43,858 nt of DNA from an uncultured Pelagibacteraceae bacterium (lineage in GTDB: Bacteria; Pseudomonadota; Alphaproteobacteria; Pelagibacterales; Pelagibacteraceae): assembly GCA_902595795.1 (NCBI GenBank), contig CACJRK010000010.1, forward strand, positions 1 through 43,858, written 5' to 3'. Every line of letters begins with the position of its first letter. Within the stretch, counting starts at the first letter, position 1. The notes beneath the pieces were generated by a model. The model worked only from the letters and a program-made list of their open reading frames with translations, ran no database searches and was not told the DNA's origin. Position numbers and translations under genes: made by a program. Of the stretch, positions 8,706 to 16,829 are shown piece by piece.

Positions 8706-9863
8706 TTAGATTTTAACTTTCTCAATTGGTCCAAACTCATTTTCATAAGCTAATTTGTAGTTCGGTTGATTCATCAACAGATACTTCATGGTTCTCTTAG
8801 CGTATGCTTTTTGTGAGTCTACTACTTTCTTAAAGAAAGCATCCTTACCAGAAAACTCACTAATGATTTTATCCCAACCTTTTAATTGCTCGGCTAAGAT
8901 AGCATCAGAAGTTTGGTAAACATTTACCTTATGCTCATTCATTAACTTAGCTAAGTCAGCTGAATATCTAACTAAAGCTTTAAAGTAGTTATCTGAGTTT
9001 GCAGCGTATGCAGCATTCTTCAAAATAGCTTGATGAGCAGGTGAAAGGCTGTTTAGTCTCTTCGTATTCACTGGAATTTCAAACATTTCCTGAGATTGGT
9101 GGAAACTTCCTAAGTGATAGTGTTTAGAGACATCTTGCATTCCAAACTGTGAGTCTGACGTTGGGTTGTTAAACTCTGCAGCATCAATCAAACCAGTTTT
9201 CATTGCTGGTTGGATCTCACCACCTGGTAATTGTCTTACGACCATTCCCATAGCAGTTAAAACGTTAGTTGCAAGACCAACTGTTCTATACTTCATACCT
9301 TTTACATCAGATACTTTTGTTACGTTCTTTTTGAACCAACCAAATGGTTGTGCTGGCATTGGCATATGGAAGAAACCAGTGTAATTAAATCCAACACTTT
9401 TTACTGCTTCTTCGTATAATGCTCTTCCTCCACCATACTCCATCCATCCCATTACTTCTTGAGATGACATTCCGTATGAAGGACCAGTTCCAAAAAGTGA
9501 AGCTGCAGCATTTTTTCCATACCAATATGCAGTCACCCAGTGACCCATATCTACTACTCCTGAACTTACTGCTTGTCCAATTTCTGAAGTTTTTACAACG
9601 GCACCAACAGGCTGAAGATCAATTTTTAATGATCCTCCAGACATGTCGCTAACCATTTTTGCATAGTCTCCTGCCATTTCAAAAAAGATGTTTGCGCCTG
9701 AAGGCCAAGCTGCTTGCATTTTTAATGTTAATGGAGCACCAAAAGCAACATTAGGCATTGCTACTGCTGTAGCGGCTGCTGCACCAGTTGCTGCTGCTGC
9801 TTTGAAGAACTTTCTTCTTGAAGGAGTTTTAGAACCCTTCAATGATTTTTTATTTTTAATCAT
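8706..9863 (-). CDS. dctP: TRAP substrate-binding protein DctP, Tat-exported
   Basis: This 385 aa periplasmic receptor belongs to the second TRAP system. It has a Tat signal, SRRKFFKAAAATG (about 15-27), and a hydrophobic Ala-rich stretch ending near ...MPNVAFGAP. The mature domain shows family features: QLPGGEIQPAMKTGLIDAAEFNNP (the region that lines the ligand cleft, about 215-240) and a hydrophilic C-terminus. The TakP-like EWVGPWND motif of DctP1 is here AEFNNPTSD, so the two receptors probably bind different ligands. The ribosome binding site AGAGGA lies about 7 bases upstream. Its operon continues with dctQ2, dctM2, the amidase and the 58 aa protein, so an amide- or amine-bearing organic acid is a reasonable but unproven ligand. 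Confidence 0.92.
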   Translation of the reverse strand: MIKNKKSLKGSKTPSRRKFFKAAAATGAAAATAVAMPNVAFGAPLTLKMQAAWPSGANIFFEMAGDYAKMVSDMSGGSLKIDLQPVGAVVKTSEIGQAVSSGVVDMGHWVTAYWYGKNAAASLFGTGPSYGMSSQEVMGWMEYGGGRALYEEAVKSVGFNYTGFFHMPMPAQPFGWFKKNVTKVSDVKGMKYRTVGLATNVLTAMGMVVRQLPGGEIQPAMKTGLIDAAEFNNPTSDSQFGMQDVSKHYHLGSFHQSQEMFEIPVNTKRLNSLSPAHQAILKNAAYAANSDNYFKALVRYSADLAKLMNEHKVNVYQTSDAILAEQLKGWDKIISEFSGKDAFFKKVVDSQKAYAKRTMKYLLMNQPNYKLAYENEFGPIEKVKI

Positions 9864-9910
9864 TTATTATCCTCTTAGTTAATTAACTGAAGAAATTTAA
9901 ACATAGATTT

Positions 9911-9940
9911 AATTTAGAGTCTTTCTAAAATGTGTGCCAA
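9911..9940 (-). promoter_or_regulatory. Candidate sigma-70-like promoter of dctP2
   Basis: On the minus strand, TTGGCA (9940-9935, 5/6 to the -35 consensus) is followed after 18 bases by TAAATT (9916-9911, 4/6 to the -10 consensus). It lies about 48 bases before the dctP2 start in a 179-base spacer that holds no gene I can support. Moderate evidence only, given the high AT content. Confidence 0.35.
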
Positions 9941-10042
9941 AATGACCCATATTGAACAAATTTTTAAAAAAATTCAATTGAAAGTAGAATTAATAATACT
10001 AAACCAACTTATTATCTTCATAAACACTTGCAATAAATTTAT

Positions 10043-10957
10043 TTAATCAATTGGATAGTCCCAAGCATTACCACCTATAACTTTTGAAATCGCTGAAAAA
10101 TCTTTATCGTTATTTCCTTCTTTACAAAATTGATCATAAATTTCTAGAGCCATTTTTCCTAATGGTGTTTCTGCATTTACACTTTTTGCACAATCATTTG
10201 CAAGTTTAAGATCTTTATTCATCATTCCTGCAGAGAAACCTGGACGATAATTATTATTTGATGGTGTGTTATCAATTAAACCTGGTAAGGGTGGATAAAC
10301 AGAAATTGGCCAACTATTACCTGATGCATTTTTCATGATCTCATGAACTTTTTTAATATCTATATTTAATCTTTTAGCTAACATTAATGACTCTGAGGCT
10401 GCAATCATTGCAATTCCTAGGGCCATATTGTTACAAATCTTAGCACCATTCCCACTACCTAAATCACCTGCATGAAATATATTTTTTCCCATGATTTTTA
10501 ATAAAGGAAGTGCTTTTCCAAATGCTTCTTTTGATCCTCCAACCATAATATTTAACGTCGCTTTTTGGGCCCCCATTACCCCACCACTAACTGGAGCATC
10601 AATCATTTTAATTCCTGTTTCTGTTGCTTTATTTCCAATCTTAATAGAAGTTTGAATATCAATTGTTGAACAATCAATTAGTAAACAACTTTTTGAAACT
10701 TTATTTATAATTCCGTTTTCTCCTAAATAAACTTCCTTAGAATGTTTGCCTTCTGGAAGCATTGTAATAACTGTTGTAATATCACCTGTAATTAAATCGT
10801 TTATATCTTCAACCGTTTCAAGGTTTTTATCTTTAGCAACATCCAACATTTTTTTTGAAACATCAAAAACCTTAACATTTTTACCTGCTTTCATTAAATT
10901 TTCAGCCATTGGACAGCCCATGTTTCCAACACCGATAAATGCTATAATTTCAGACAT
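10043..10957 (-). CDS. mmsB: 3-hydroxyisobutyrate dehydrogenase
   Basis: This 304 aa NAD(P)-dependent beta-hydroxyacid dehydrogenase oxidises 3-hydroxyisobutyrate to methylmalonate semialdehyde in valine breakdown. The dinucleotide motif is GVGNMG (9-14). The substrate-binding DAPVSGGVMGA lies at about 120-130, and the catalytic Lys is K173 in GNGAKICNN. The C-terminal region (YPPLPGLIDNTPSNNNYRPG and MNKDLKLA) matches HIBADH more closely than tartronate-semialdehyde reductases. It is transcribed in the same direction as dhaK (58-base gap), so it might share that transcript. Other beta-hydroxyacids are possible substrates, since no other valine-pathway genes are in the window. Confidence 0.88.
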   Translation of the reverse strand: MSEIIAFIGVGNMGCPMAENLMKAGKNVKVFDVSKKMLDVAKDKNLETVEDINDLITGDITTVITMLPEGKHSKEVYLGENGIINKVSKSCLLIDCSTIDIQTSIKIGNKATETGIKMIDAPVSGGVMGAQKATLNIMVGGSKEAFGKALPLLKIMGKNIFHAGDLGSGNGAKICNNMALGIAMIAASESLMLAKRLNIDIKKVHEIMKNASGNSWPISVYPPLPGLIDNTPSNNNYRPGFSAGMMNKDLKLANDCAKSVNAETPLGKMALEIYDQFCKEGNNDKDFSAISKVIGGNAWDYPID

Positions 10958-11014
10958 TTTAATTACTTCGTTGATATAGTTCCACGTAAAGAAAACTCAT
11001 CAAGTTATCAATTT

Positions 11015-12007
11015 CTACATTCCCCAACGCATGGCTGCAGTATGAACAGGTGCATCCCAATTATTTAAAATTTCCTCATCACATTTTAAGAGTGTTATCG
11101 ATGCTCCTTGCATTTCAAGTGATGTGCAATAATTGCCAACCAAACTTCTTGTGATTTCAATTCCTTTAGATTTTAAAATTTCACAAGCATCATTGTATAC
11201 TAAATATAATTCAGTAAGAGGAGTTCCGCCCATACCATTTACAAATAGAAGCGTCTTTTCATTTTTTTGTGGTTTTAAATCATCAAGTATAGCTTCCAGC
11301 ATATTGTTAATTATTATTTTTGATGGTTGAATTTTTTCTCTCTTTCTTCCGGGTTCACCGTGTATACCTACTCCAAATTCCATTTCATCATTTCCAATAT
11401 CAAAAGTTGGTTTGCCTGCAGCAGGAACTGTACAACTAGTAAAAGCAACACCCATAGTTCCAGAGTTTTTGTTTACTTTTTCACCAAGTTTTTTACATTC
11501 TTCTAACGAACCTCCATTCTCAGCTAGTGATCCAACAATCTTTTCGACCAAAACTGTTGCAGCTACACCTCTTCTACCAGTTGTGAACGTAGAGTCTTCA
11601 ACAGCCACATCGTCATTAGTAATGATACTATCATTTTTACCTGAGTACATTTCTGCACCCATTTGAAAATTCATAATATCCCCAGAATAATTTTTAACTA
11701 TGAATAAAACACCAGCTCCGCTATCCACATTTTCAGCAGCAGCTTGCATTTGATCTGGAGTAGGTGCTGAAAAAACAAAACCTGGACATGCTGCATCTAA
11801 CATTCCATGACCAACAAAACCACCGTGCATCGGTTCATGTCCACTTCCTCCACCTGAAATTAAAGATACTTTTCCTTCTTTAGTTTTTGTCTTTCTAGAA
11901 ATGAAGTTTGGCTCAAAATTTACTTTAATTATATCACTATGCGCTTTACCAAATCCATTAAGACTTTCTTTTAAAAAATCATCAACATTATTTATAAATT
12001 TTTTCAT
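11015..12007 (-). CDS. dhaK: Dihydroxyacetone kinase family, substrate-binding subunit DhaK
   Basis: This 330 aa subunit binds dihydroxyacetone or a related short ketose covalently through a histidine and presents it for phosphorylation by DhaL. Key residues are visible: His216 in GIHGEPG (the hemiaminal-forming His), His57 in SGHEP, and Asp110 in NYSGD. Length is typical of stand-alone DhaK. The start ATG has a strong AGGAGGA ribosome binding site. It lies 8 bases after dhaL at the end of the ABC operon. DhaK homologues elsewhere phosphorylate erythrulose and related four-carbon ketoses, so dihydroxyacetone itself should not be assumed here. The family is certain, the substrate is not. Confidence 0.9.
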   Translation of the reverse strand: MKKFINNVDDFLKESLNGFGKAHSDIIKVNFEPNFISRKTKTKEGKVSLISGGGSGHEPMHGGFVGHGMLDAACPGFVFSAPTPDQMQAAAENVDSGAGVLFIVKNYSGDIMNFQMGAEMYSGKNDSIITNDDVAVEDSTFTTGRRGVAATVLVEKIVGSLAENGGSLEECKKLGEKVNKNSGTMGVAFTSCTVPAAGKPTFDIGNDEMEFGVGIHGEPGRKREKIQPSKIIINNMLEAILDDLKPQKNEKTLLFVNGMGGTPLTELYLVYNDACEILKSKGIEITRSLVGNYCTSLEMQGASITLLKCDEEILNNWDAPVHTAAMRWGM

Positions 12008-12015
12008 ATTTCCTC

Positions 12016-12645
12016 CTATTTATTAATTAGTGATTTGCATATTGTATCGATTATAAGTTGTGATGAACGAGCTCCTGGATCTATATGACCTTTGGCACGT
12101 TCTCCTAAAAATGAAGCTCTACCTTTGGTAGCAAGCATGTCTTTTGTTCCCAACATTCTATCTTCAGCAATTTTTATTATCTCACTTAACCCTTCTTTCA
12201 TGTCTGTATTACCACTTTTTAATTCATTCAGTTTTTCTGATACTGGAATTAAAACATCCATCATTGTTTTTTCTCCAACATCAGCTTTTCCTCTTTCCTT
12301 CATTGCATTAATTCCCGTTATAACCATTTCGCATGCTTTGTTAAAATCTATATCTTTATCTAGATCTGGTGTTTTAGCCATAGACATAAAAAAAGTTCCA
12401 AACAAAGCTCCAGAAGAACCACCAATACCTGACAAGACTTTCATAGCAATCATATTTAAACCTTTTTGCAAAGGTAGGTTTTTAATATCATCTTCAAGCT
12501 CAACTACTAACTTAAGACCTCTTTGCACATTAAATATATGATCCCCATCTCCAATATTTTGATCAAGTGCTTCGATTTCTGCTGCATTTTCATCAATGAC
12601 TATTTGAATATTTTTCGCTTGAGAAATTAAAAAATTAACGCTCAT
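12016..12645 (-). CDS. dhaL: Dihydroxyacetone kinase family, nucleotide-binding subunit DhaL
   Basis: This 209 aa subunit holds the Mg-nucleotide and transfers phosphate to the DhaK-bound ketose. The metal-binding loop reads NIGDGDHIFNVQRG near residues 30-43, and the GGSSGALFGTFF motif that caps the nucleotide lies near 85. I place the start at ATG 12645, preceded by AAAGGA and overlapping the upstream ATPase stop by 11 bases. A longer frame would need a TTG at 12669. No DhaM phosphotransferase gene follows. The pair may therefore use ATP directly, or a phosphoryl donor encoded elsewhere; this cannot be settled from the sequence. Confidence 0.9.
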   Translation of the reverse strand: MSVNFLISQAKNIQIVIDENAAEIEALDQNIGDGDHIFNVQRGLKLVVELEDDIKNLPLQKGLNMIAMKVLSGIGGSSGALFGTFFMSMAKTPDLDKDIDFNKACEMVITGINAMKERGKADVGEKTMMDVLIPVSEKLNELKSGNTDMKEGLSEIIKIAEDRMLGTKDMLATKGRASFLGERAKGHIDPGARSSQLIIDTICKSLINK

Positions 12646-13645
12646 ATATCCTTTGGTCTCCGTTATCAAATTTTAAAACTTTATTTATATTAATGTCAAA
12701 ATTAATTTTTTCATTAATTGATGATTTATAACTACCCTGAATTGAAGCTAATATTTCATTGTCTTGAAAATTAATTGCCACAACAGTCTCTGAACCTAAA
12801 TTTTCTATAGAAACAACCTTTCCTTCATAAGGTCCATCACCTAACTCTATATTTTCTGGTCTAAGTCCAATTTTTGGTATGTTGTTATCTAGTTTAAATA
12901 AATAACCAGGTAAAATATTTATTTTTGGTGACCCCAATCTTTGGGATACATAAATTGAATTTGGATTTTCATAAATTTCTTCAGGAGTTCCAATTTGAAC
13001 AATTTTGCCTTCTTTTAATACTCCAATTTTATCTGCCAATGTTGTTGCTTCAGCCTGATCATGTGTAACATACAAGATAGTAGCGTTTAGATTTAATTGA
13101 ATATTTTTCAATTCAACTCTAAGGTTTTCTCTTAGTTTAGCATCTAATGAGGATAGTGGCTCATCCATTAAATAAATATTTGGTTCACGAACTAGAGCTC
13201 TTCCAATAGCTACCCTTTGCATTTCTCCACCTGAAAGTTGAGTTGCTTTATTTTTTAATTTGTTTGTAATTTTGAGCATTTCAGCAATTTTCTCTACTTT
13301 ATTTTTTATTTCTTCCTCAGGAAGTTTTCTCATTGGAGACCTCAAAGGAAAAGCAAGATTTTCATAAACAGTATAATGAGGATAAAGAGAGTATTGTTGA
13401 AAAACAAAAGACACATCTCTTGAAGCAGGTTGATCATGAGTTATATTTTCATCATTAAATAATACGCCTCCAGAATCAATCTTTTCTAAACCAGCTATAC
13501 ATCTAAGTGTTGTAGTTTTTCCGGCACCAGATGGACCTAGTAATACAAAAAATTGACCATCTTCGATTGTGAGATTTATATCCTCCAAAGCTTTAATTTT
13601 TTTGTTATAAGTTTTAAATAATTTTTTTAATTCTACTTTTGCCAT
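12635..13645 (-). CDS. ABC sugar-type importer ATPase (MalK/UgpC family), second subunit
   Basis: This 336 aa cytoplasmic ATPase has Walker A GPSGAGKTT (about 37-45), a Q-loop FQQYSLYPH, signature LSGGEMQRV, Walker B YLMDEPLSSLD and switch-His VTHDQ. A C-terminal TOBE-like beta domain (about 240-336) follows, as in MalK/UgpC. Its start overlaps the other ATPase by one base (TAATG) and its end overlaps dhaL by 11 bases, so ATPase and kinase are translationally coupled. Two different ATPases in one carbohydrate importer is a pattern known from glycerol-type systems (GlpS/GlpT), which suggests a heterodimeric motor. Confidence 0.92.
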   Translation of the reverse strand: MAKVELKKLFKTYNKKIKALEDINLTIEDGQFFVLLGPSGAGKTTTLRCIAGLEKIDSGGVLFNDENITHDQPASRDVSFVFQQYSLYPHYTVYENLAFPLRSPMRKLPEEEIKNKVEKIAEMLKITNKLKNKATQLSGGEMQRVAIGRALVREPNIYLMDEPLSSLDAKLRENLRVELKNIQLNLNATILYVTHDQAEATTLADKIGVLKEGKIVQIGTPEEIYENPNSIYVSQRLGSPKINILPGYLFKLDNNIPKIGLRPENIELGDGPYEGKVVSIENLGSETVVAINFQDNEILASIQGSYKSSINEKINFDININKVLKFDNGDQRIYER

Positions 13646-14727
13646 TATTTTATAAACTCGCTGTTTAAAGATTTGTCTGTCTCACCATCAAAAATAATAA
13701 TATTATTATTTGAAGGTTTAACCTGAACATTTTCATTCAACTTAACGTTAACAGAAATATCTGTTTTAACTTTAATTTCACCTAAACTAGTTTTAACTGT
13801 AATTATTTTTCTTGATCCTAAATACTCTACTCCAAAAACAGAACCTTTTAGACCTTCATTATTATTTAGAGTTAAATTTTCTGGACGTATGCCAAAGAAA
13901 TTTTTACTTCCTTTTGACTCTTCAAGTTGTTTGGGAATATCAAATTTAGCTCCTTCGATATTTACAAATGATTGATCTTTAGAAATTCCCTCATTAACTT
14001 CAAAAAAGTTCATACCTGGAGATCCTATAAATGAGGCCACAAATTTAGTTTTAGGTTTATTGTAAATTATATTAGGCTCATCAGCTTGTAATATTTCACC
14101 ACCATCCATAACTGCAATTCTATCAGCTAATGACATTGCTTCTAACTGATCATGAGTTACATAAACTGTAGTTGCTCCAATATCTAAATGTAGTTTTTTC
14201 AATTCTAGACACATTAATTCTCTAAATTCAGCATCCAAAGTTCCCAATGGTTCGTCCATTAAAAATGCTTTTGGTCTTCTAACTAGTGCTCTACCTAAAG
14301 CTACCCGTTGTCTATCTCCACCCGAAAGAGAGGAAATGTTAGAATTTAAAATGTGATCAATTCTTAAAAGTTTTGCTGCTTCTTCAACTCGATTTTTGAT
14401 ATCACTTTTTTTATAACCCTGCATTTTGAGAGGAAATGATAAGTTGTTTCTTACATTCATGTGTGGGTAAAGAGCAAATAATTGAAAAACAAAAGCAATA
14501 TCTCTTTCTGATGCTCTTAACATTCCAACCTCTTCATCTCCAAGATATATCTCACCAGATGTAGGCAATTCTAATCCTGCAATCATTCGAAGTGTTGTGG
14601 TCTTTCCACAACCAGATGGTCCAAGTAAAACAAAGAACTCTTTGTCATTAATAGTTAGATTAGAATTTTTAACTGCAGTAAAATCACCAAATGATTTTTG
14701 CAAATTTACTATTTTAATTTGAGACAT
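13645..14727 (-). CDS. ABC sugar-type importer ATPase, first subunit
   Basis: This 360 aa ATPase has Walker A GPSGCGKTT (about 36-44), Q-loop FQLFALYPHM and signature LSGGDRQRVALGRAL, with Asp instead of the usual Glu or Gln. Walker B is FLMDEPLGTLDAEF and the switch region VTHDQLEAMSLAD. In the D-loop, SLDAKLR of the partner becomes TLDAEFR. A TOBE-like C-terminal domain follows. It starts one base after the 63 aa membrane protein and overlaps the second ATPase by one base. The small signature differences support an asymmetric ATPase pair. Import substrate is unknown. Confidence 0.92.
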   Translation of the reverse strand: MSQIKIVNLQKSFGDFTAVKNSNLTINDKEFFVLLGPSGCGKTTTLRMIAGLELPTSGEIYLGDEEVGMLRASERDIAFVFQLFALYPHMNVRNNLSFPLKMQGYKKSDIKNRVEEAAKLLRIDHILNSNISSLSGGDRQRVALGRALVRRPKAFLMDEPLGTLDAEFRELMCLELKKLHLDIGATTVYVTHDQLEAMSLADRIAVMDGGEILQADEPNIIYNKPKTKFVASFIGSPGMNFFEVNEGISKDQSFVNIEGAKFDIPKQLEESKGSKNFFGIRPENLTLNNNEGLKGSVFGVEYLGSRKIITVKTSLGEIKVKTDISVNVKLNENVQVKPSNNNIIIFDGETDKSLNSEFIK

Positions 14728-14728
14728 A

Positions 14729-14920
14729 TTAATCCGGAAAGTGGCTTGTGATTATGAAACCTATAGTTCCTACTAAAATTACAATAAAAGAATAAGTAAA
14801 CATCCACATTGCAAATGGCTGTAACAACATGAAAACTCCAATTAAAATTAATATCGTCGATAAGTTTTCCCAGTAAACTCTTCTAAATATTTTTCTCATT
14901 AATGACTTTTCTTCTTGCAT
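14729..14920 (-). CDS. 63-residue two-helix membrane protein of the ABC operon
   Basis: This small protein sits between the permease and ATPase genes. I choose ATG 14920, which overlaps the permease stop as TAATG; a longer frame reaching back to 15034 would lie inside the permease gene and is rejected. The sequence has a basic N-terminus (MQEEKSLMRKIFRR), a helix at about 20-36, a second helix at about 38-58 and a short FPD tail. Position recalls the small DUF2160 membrane protein of glycerol ABC operons, but I cannot show homology by eye. The one-base overlaps on both sides argue that it is translated. It is probably an accessory component of the importer. Confidence 0.7.
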   Translation of the reverse strand: MQEEKSLMRKIFRRVYWENLSTILILIGVFMLLQPFAMWMFTYSFIVILVGTIGFIITSHFPD

Positions 14921-15864
14921 TATTTTCTTACTGCTCCAAAGGTAATACCTCTTAAAAGATGTTTTCTTAAAATGATTGTAAAAATCATGACTGGTAATAA
15001 AAATAAAGTTGTTCCTGCCCCAATTGCTGGCCAATCAAGACCACCTTCACCAATGATTGTAGGAATAAATGGTGGAGCTGTTTGTGCATTGAATTGAGTT
15101 AGCAAAACAGCAAAAGCGTATTCATTCCATGAAAAAATCATACAAAAGATTGCAGTTGCGGCTATACCGGTCATTGCTTGTGGAAGAACAACTTTAAAGA
15201 AAGCTTGAAGTCTAGAATATCCATCGATCATAGCTGCTTCTTCATATTCTTTAGGAATTTCATCCATAAATCCTTTTAATAACCATACTGCTAAACTTAA
15301 ATTTACAACGGTATACAATATGATCATTCCAAGGTGAGTATCCCCAAGACCTAATTTTCTATACATAATAAATATAGGAACAGCCACAGCTATTGGGGGA
15401 AACATCCTGGTCGAAAGAATAAAAAATAATAAATCATCTTTTAAAGGAACCCTAAACCTTGAAAATGCATATGCGGCTAATGCTCCCAAAAATACAGATG
15501 CAAAAGTTGAACCAAATCCAATTATCATTGAATTTGAGTATCTACCCAAAAATTTAGATGGACCTGTTATAACCATCTCTCTACTTCTAACTAGTTCTTC
15601 ATACCAATTTTCCGGGGGAGGTAATGAATCAAGGTATTCTTGTGATTGTCTTGACCTATTAGTAAATAAGTTAACATATCCTTCTAGTGATGGTTCAAAC
15701 AGAACTTCGGGTGGATATGAAATAGCACTATCAACATTTTTAAAACTTGTCATTACCATCCAAGATATTGGTATCAAAGTAATTACAGCGTAAACTATGA
15801 TAATAGCAGCAGCCATTTTTTTTGAAAAAGAAGAAGGTTCCAAATATGATCTAGAAGTATCCAT
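14920..15864 (-). CDS. ABC sugar-type importer permease (MalG-like)
   Basis: This 314 aa inner-membrane permease has about six helices. The EAA loop that contacts the ATPase is EYEEAAMIDGYSRLQAFFKVVLP at about 210-232, and the MalG-type ending is ILRKHLLRGITFGAVRK. A periplasmic insertion at about 55-110 (RSRQSQEYLDSLPPPENWYE) is longer than usual. Its start overlaps the preceding permease stop (TGATG) and its stop overlaps the 63 aa gene (TAATG). It pairs with the MalF-like permease at 15864-16763 to form the translocation channel. Confidence 0.92.
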   Translation of the reverse strand: MDTSRSYLEPSSFSKKMAAAIIIVYAVITLIPISWMVMTSFKNVDSAISYPPEVLFEPSLEGYVNLFTNRSRQSQEYLDSLPPPENWYEELVRSREMVITGPSKFLGRYSNSMIIGFGSTFASVFLGALAAYAFSRFRVPLKDDLLFFILSTRMFPPIAVAVPIFIMYRKLGLGDTHLGMIILYTVVNLSLAVWLLKGFMDEIPKEYEEAAMIDGYSRLQAFFKVVLPQAMTGIAATAIFCMIFSWNEYAFAVLLTQFNAQTAPPFIPTIIGEGGLDWPAIGAGTTLFLLPVMIFTIILRKHLLRGITFGAVRK

Positions 15865-16763
15865 CAGCGTTCCTTTATTTTGTTCATTACTTTTACGTAG
15901 ACATTTCCGAAACCAAATATGGTAACAAAAAGAATAACAGCAAATGCTGAGCTATAACCTGTTTTCCATTTTTCAAATGCTTCTCTTTTTAAGTTAATTG
16001 AAGCAAGCTCTGTAGCAGAGCCCGGACCACCAGAGGTTAGCTCAACAACCATGTCAAACATTTTGAAATTCTCAATCCCTCTAAAAAGTAGAGCTAGTAA
16101 TAAAAATGGTAAAACGGAAGGCAATGTAATATATATGAATTGCTGCCATTTACTGGCTCTATCAACCTCTGCAGCTTCATATAAATAATTTGGAACAGAT
16201 CTTAGACCTGCTAAGCAAATTAACATTGTGAAAGGTGTCCACATCCATGTATCAACAATAACAATAGCCCAAGGAGCAAGTGTACTTGAACCAATCATGT
16301 CAAAGCTTCCTAAATCATAGAAGAAATTAACAACATAATTAAATAAACCTACTTGAGGATTGTAAAGGTAAGTCCAAAATACTCCTACTACTGCAGGTGA
16401 CAACATCATAGGTAAGACAATTAATGTGGTTAGTAGTTCATTACCTTTAAATTTCCTGTTTAATAGTAAAGCTAAGCCCAAACCTATTATTGCTTGAAGC
16501 AACAAAGTCCAAAACATAAAGCTTGCTGTAACTTGCATTTTTTCCCATATAGCCTCTTTGTTAAGAACTTTAATATAATTTTTTAAACCAACAAACTGAG
16601 GTTCTCTTCCAATTTTATTTGCGTAAAAATTTGTAAAAGACATTTTAATTGCATAGACCAATGGATAAATATTTATAGCCAGTAGCAGAAGTACAGTTGG
16701 TCCAATAAAAAGCCAACCTACAGCTTTATCAGAAAGTCCCTTGAATTTTTTTTTAACGCTCAT
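15864..16763 (-). CDS. ABC sugar-type importer permease (MalF/UgpA-like)
   Basis: This 299 aa inner-membrane subunit has about six helices. The first follows a basic cytoplasmic N-terminus (MSVKKKFKGLSDK). The EAA coupling loop is visible as LYEAAEVDRASKWQQFIYITLP near 195-216. Typical MalF-type features include YPLVYAIKMSFTNF after TM1 and a short basic C-terminus. It follows the binding-protein gene across a hairpin (16777-16803) and overlaps the MalG-like gene. No fused extra domain. Substrate is not inferable from the permease. Confidence 0.92.
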   Translation of the reverse strand: MSVKKKFKGLSDKAVGWLFIGPTVLLLLAINIYPLVYAIKMSFTNFYANKIGREPQFVGLKNYIKVLNKEAIWEKMQVTASFMFWTLLLQAIIGLGLALLLNRKFKGNELLTTLIVLPMMLSPAVVGVFWTYLYNPQVGLFNYVVNFFYDLGSFDMIGSSTLAPWAIVIVDTWMWTPFTMLICLAGLRSVPNYLYEAAEVDRASKWQQFIYITLPSVLPFLLLALLFRGIENFKMFDMVVELTSGGPGSATELASINLKREAFEKWKTGYSSAFAVILFVTIFGFGNVYVKVMNKIKER

Positions 16764-16776
16764 ATGAATTTTTAAT

Positions 16777-16803
16777 AAAAAAAGGGGAGGTTTAACCCCC
16801 CCT
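16777..16803 (-). terminator. Hairpin with T7 tract between SBP and permease genes of the ABC operon
   Basis: On the minus strand, a G7 arm (16802-16796) pairs with CCTCCCC (16790-16784) around a five-base TTAAA loop, including one G-T wobble, and seven T follow. On the plus strand the wobble would be an A-C mismatch, so the structure is built for the minus-strand RNA. It has the same position and presumed role as the hairpins after dctP1 and dctP2. Confidence 0.75.
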
Positions 16804-16829
16804 AATTTTTAATTTTTTAACTATTTATG

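Noticed and set aside
9864-10042. Possible small gene or riboswitch in the 179-base gap upstream of dctP2
   Set aside because: No frame with a start, ribosome binding site and sensible composition was found, and no known riboswitch core was recognised; only a candidate promoter remains.
12092-12541. 149-codon open frame on the plus strand opposite dhaL
   Set aside because: It is antisense to a well-supported gene, with no recognisable motif, Shine-Dalgarno site or family pattern. Similar shadow frames opposite other genes were also dropped.
12646-12669. Upstream TTG start for dhaL
   Set aside because: An in-frame ATG at 12645 with AAAGGA upstream gives the standard DhaL N-terminus; the TTG would extend it by eight residues into the ATPase gene without homology support.
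14729-15034. Longer 101-codon version of the small ABC-operon membrane gene
   Set aside because: The extra N-terminal 38 residues lie inside the permease coding region. The TAATG junction at 14920 gives a better start and a typical membrane-protein N-terminus.
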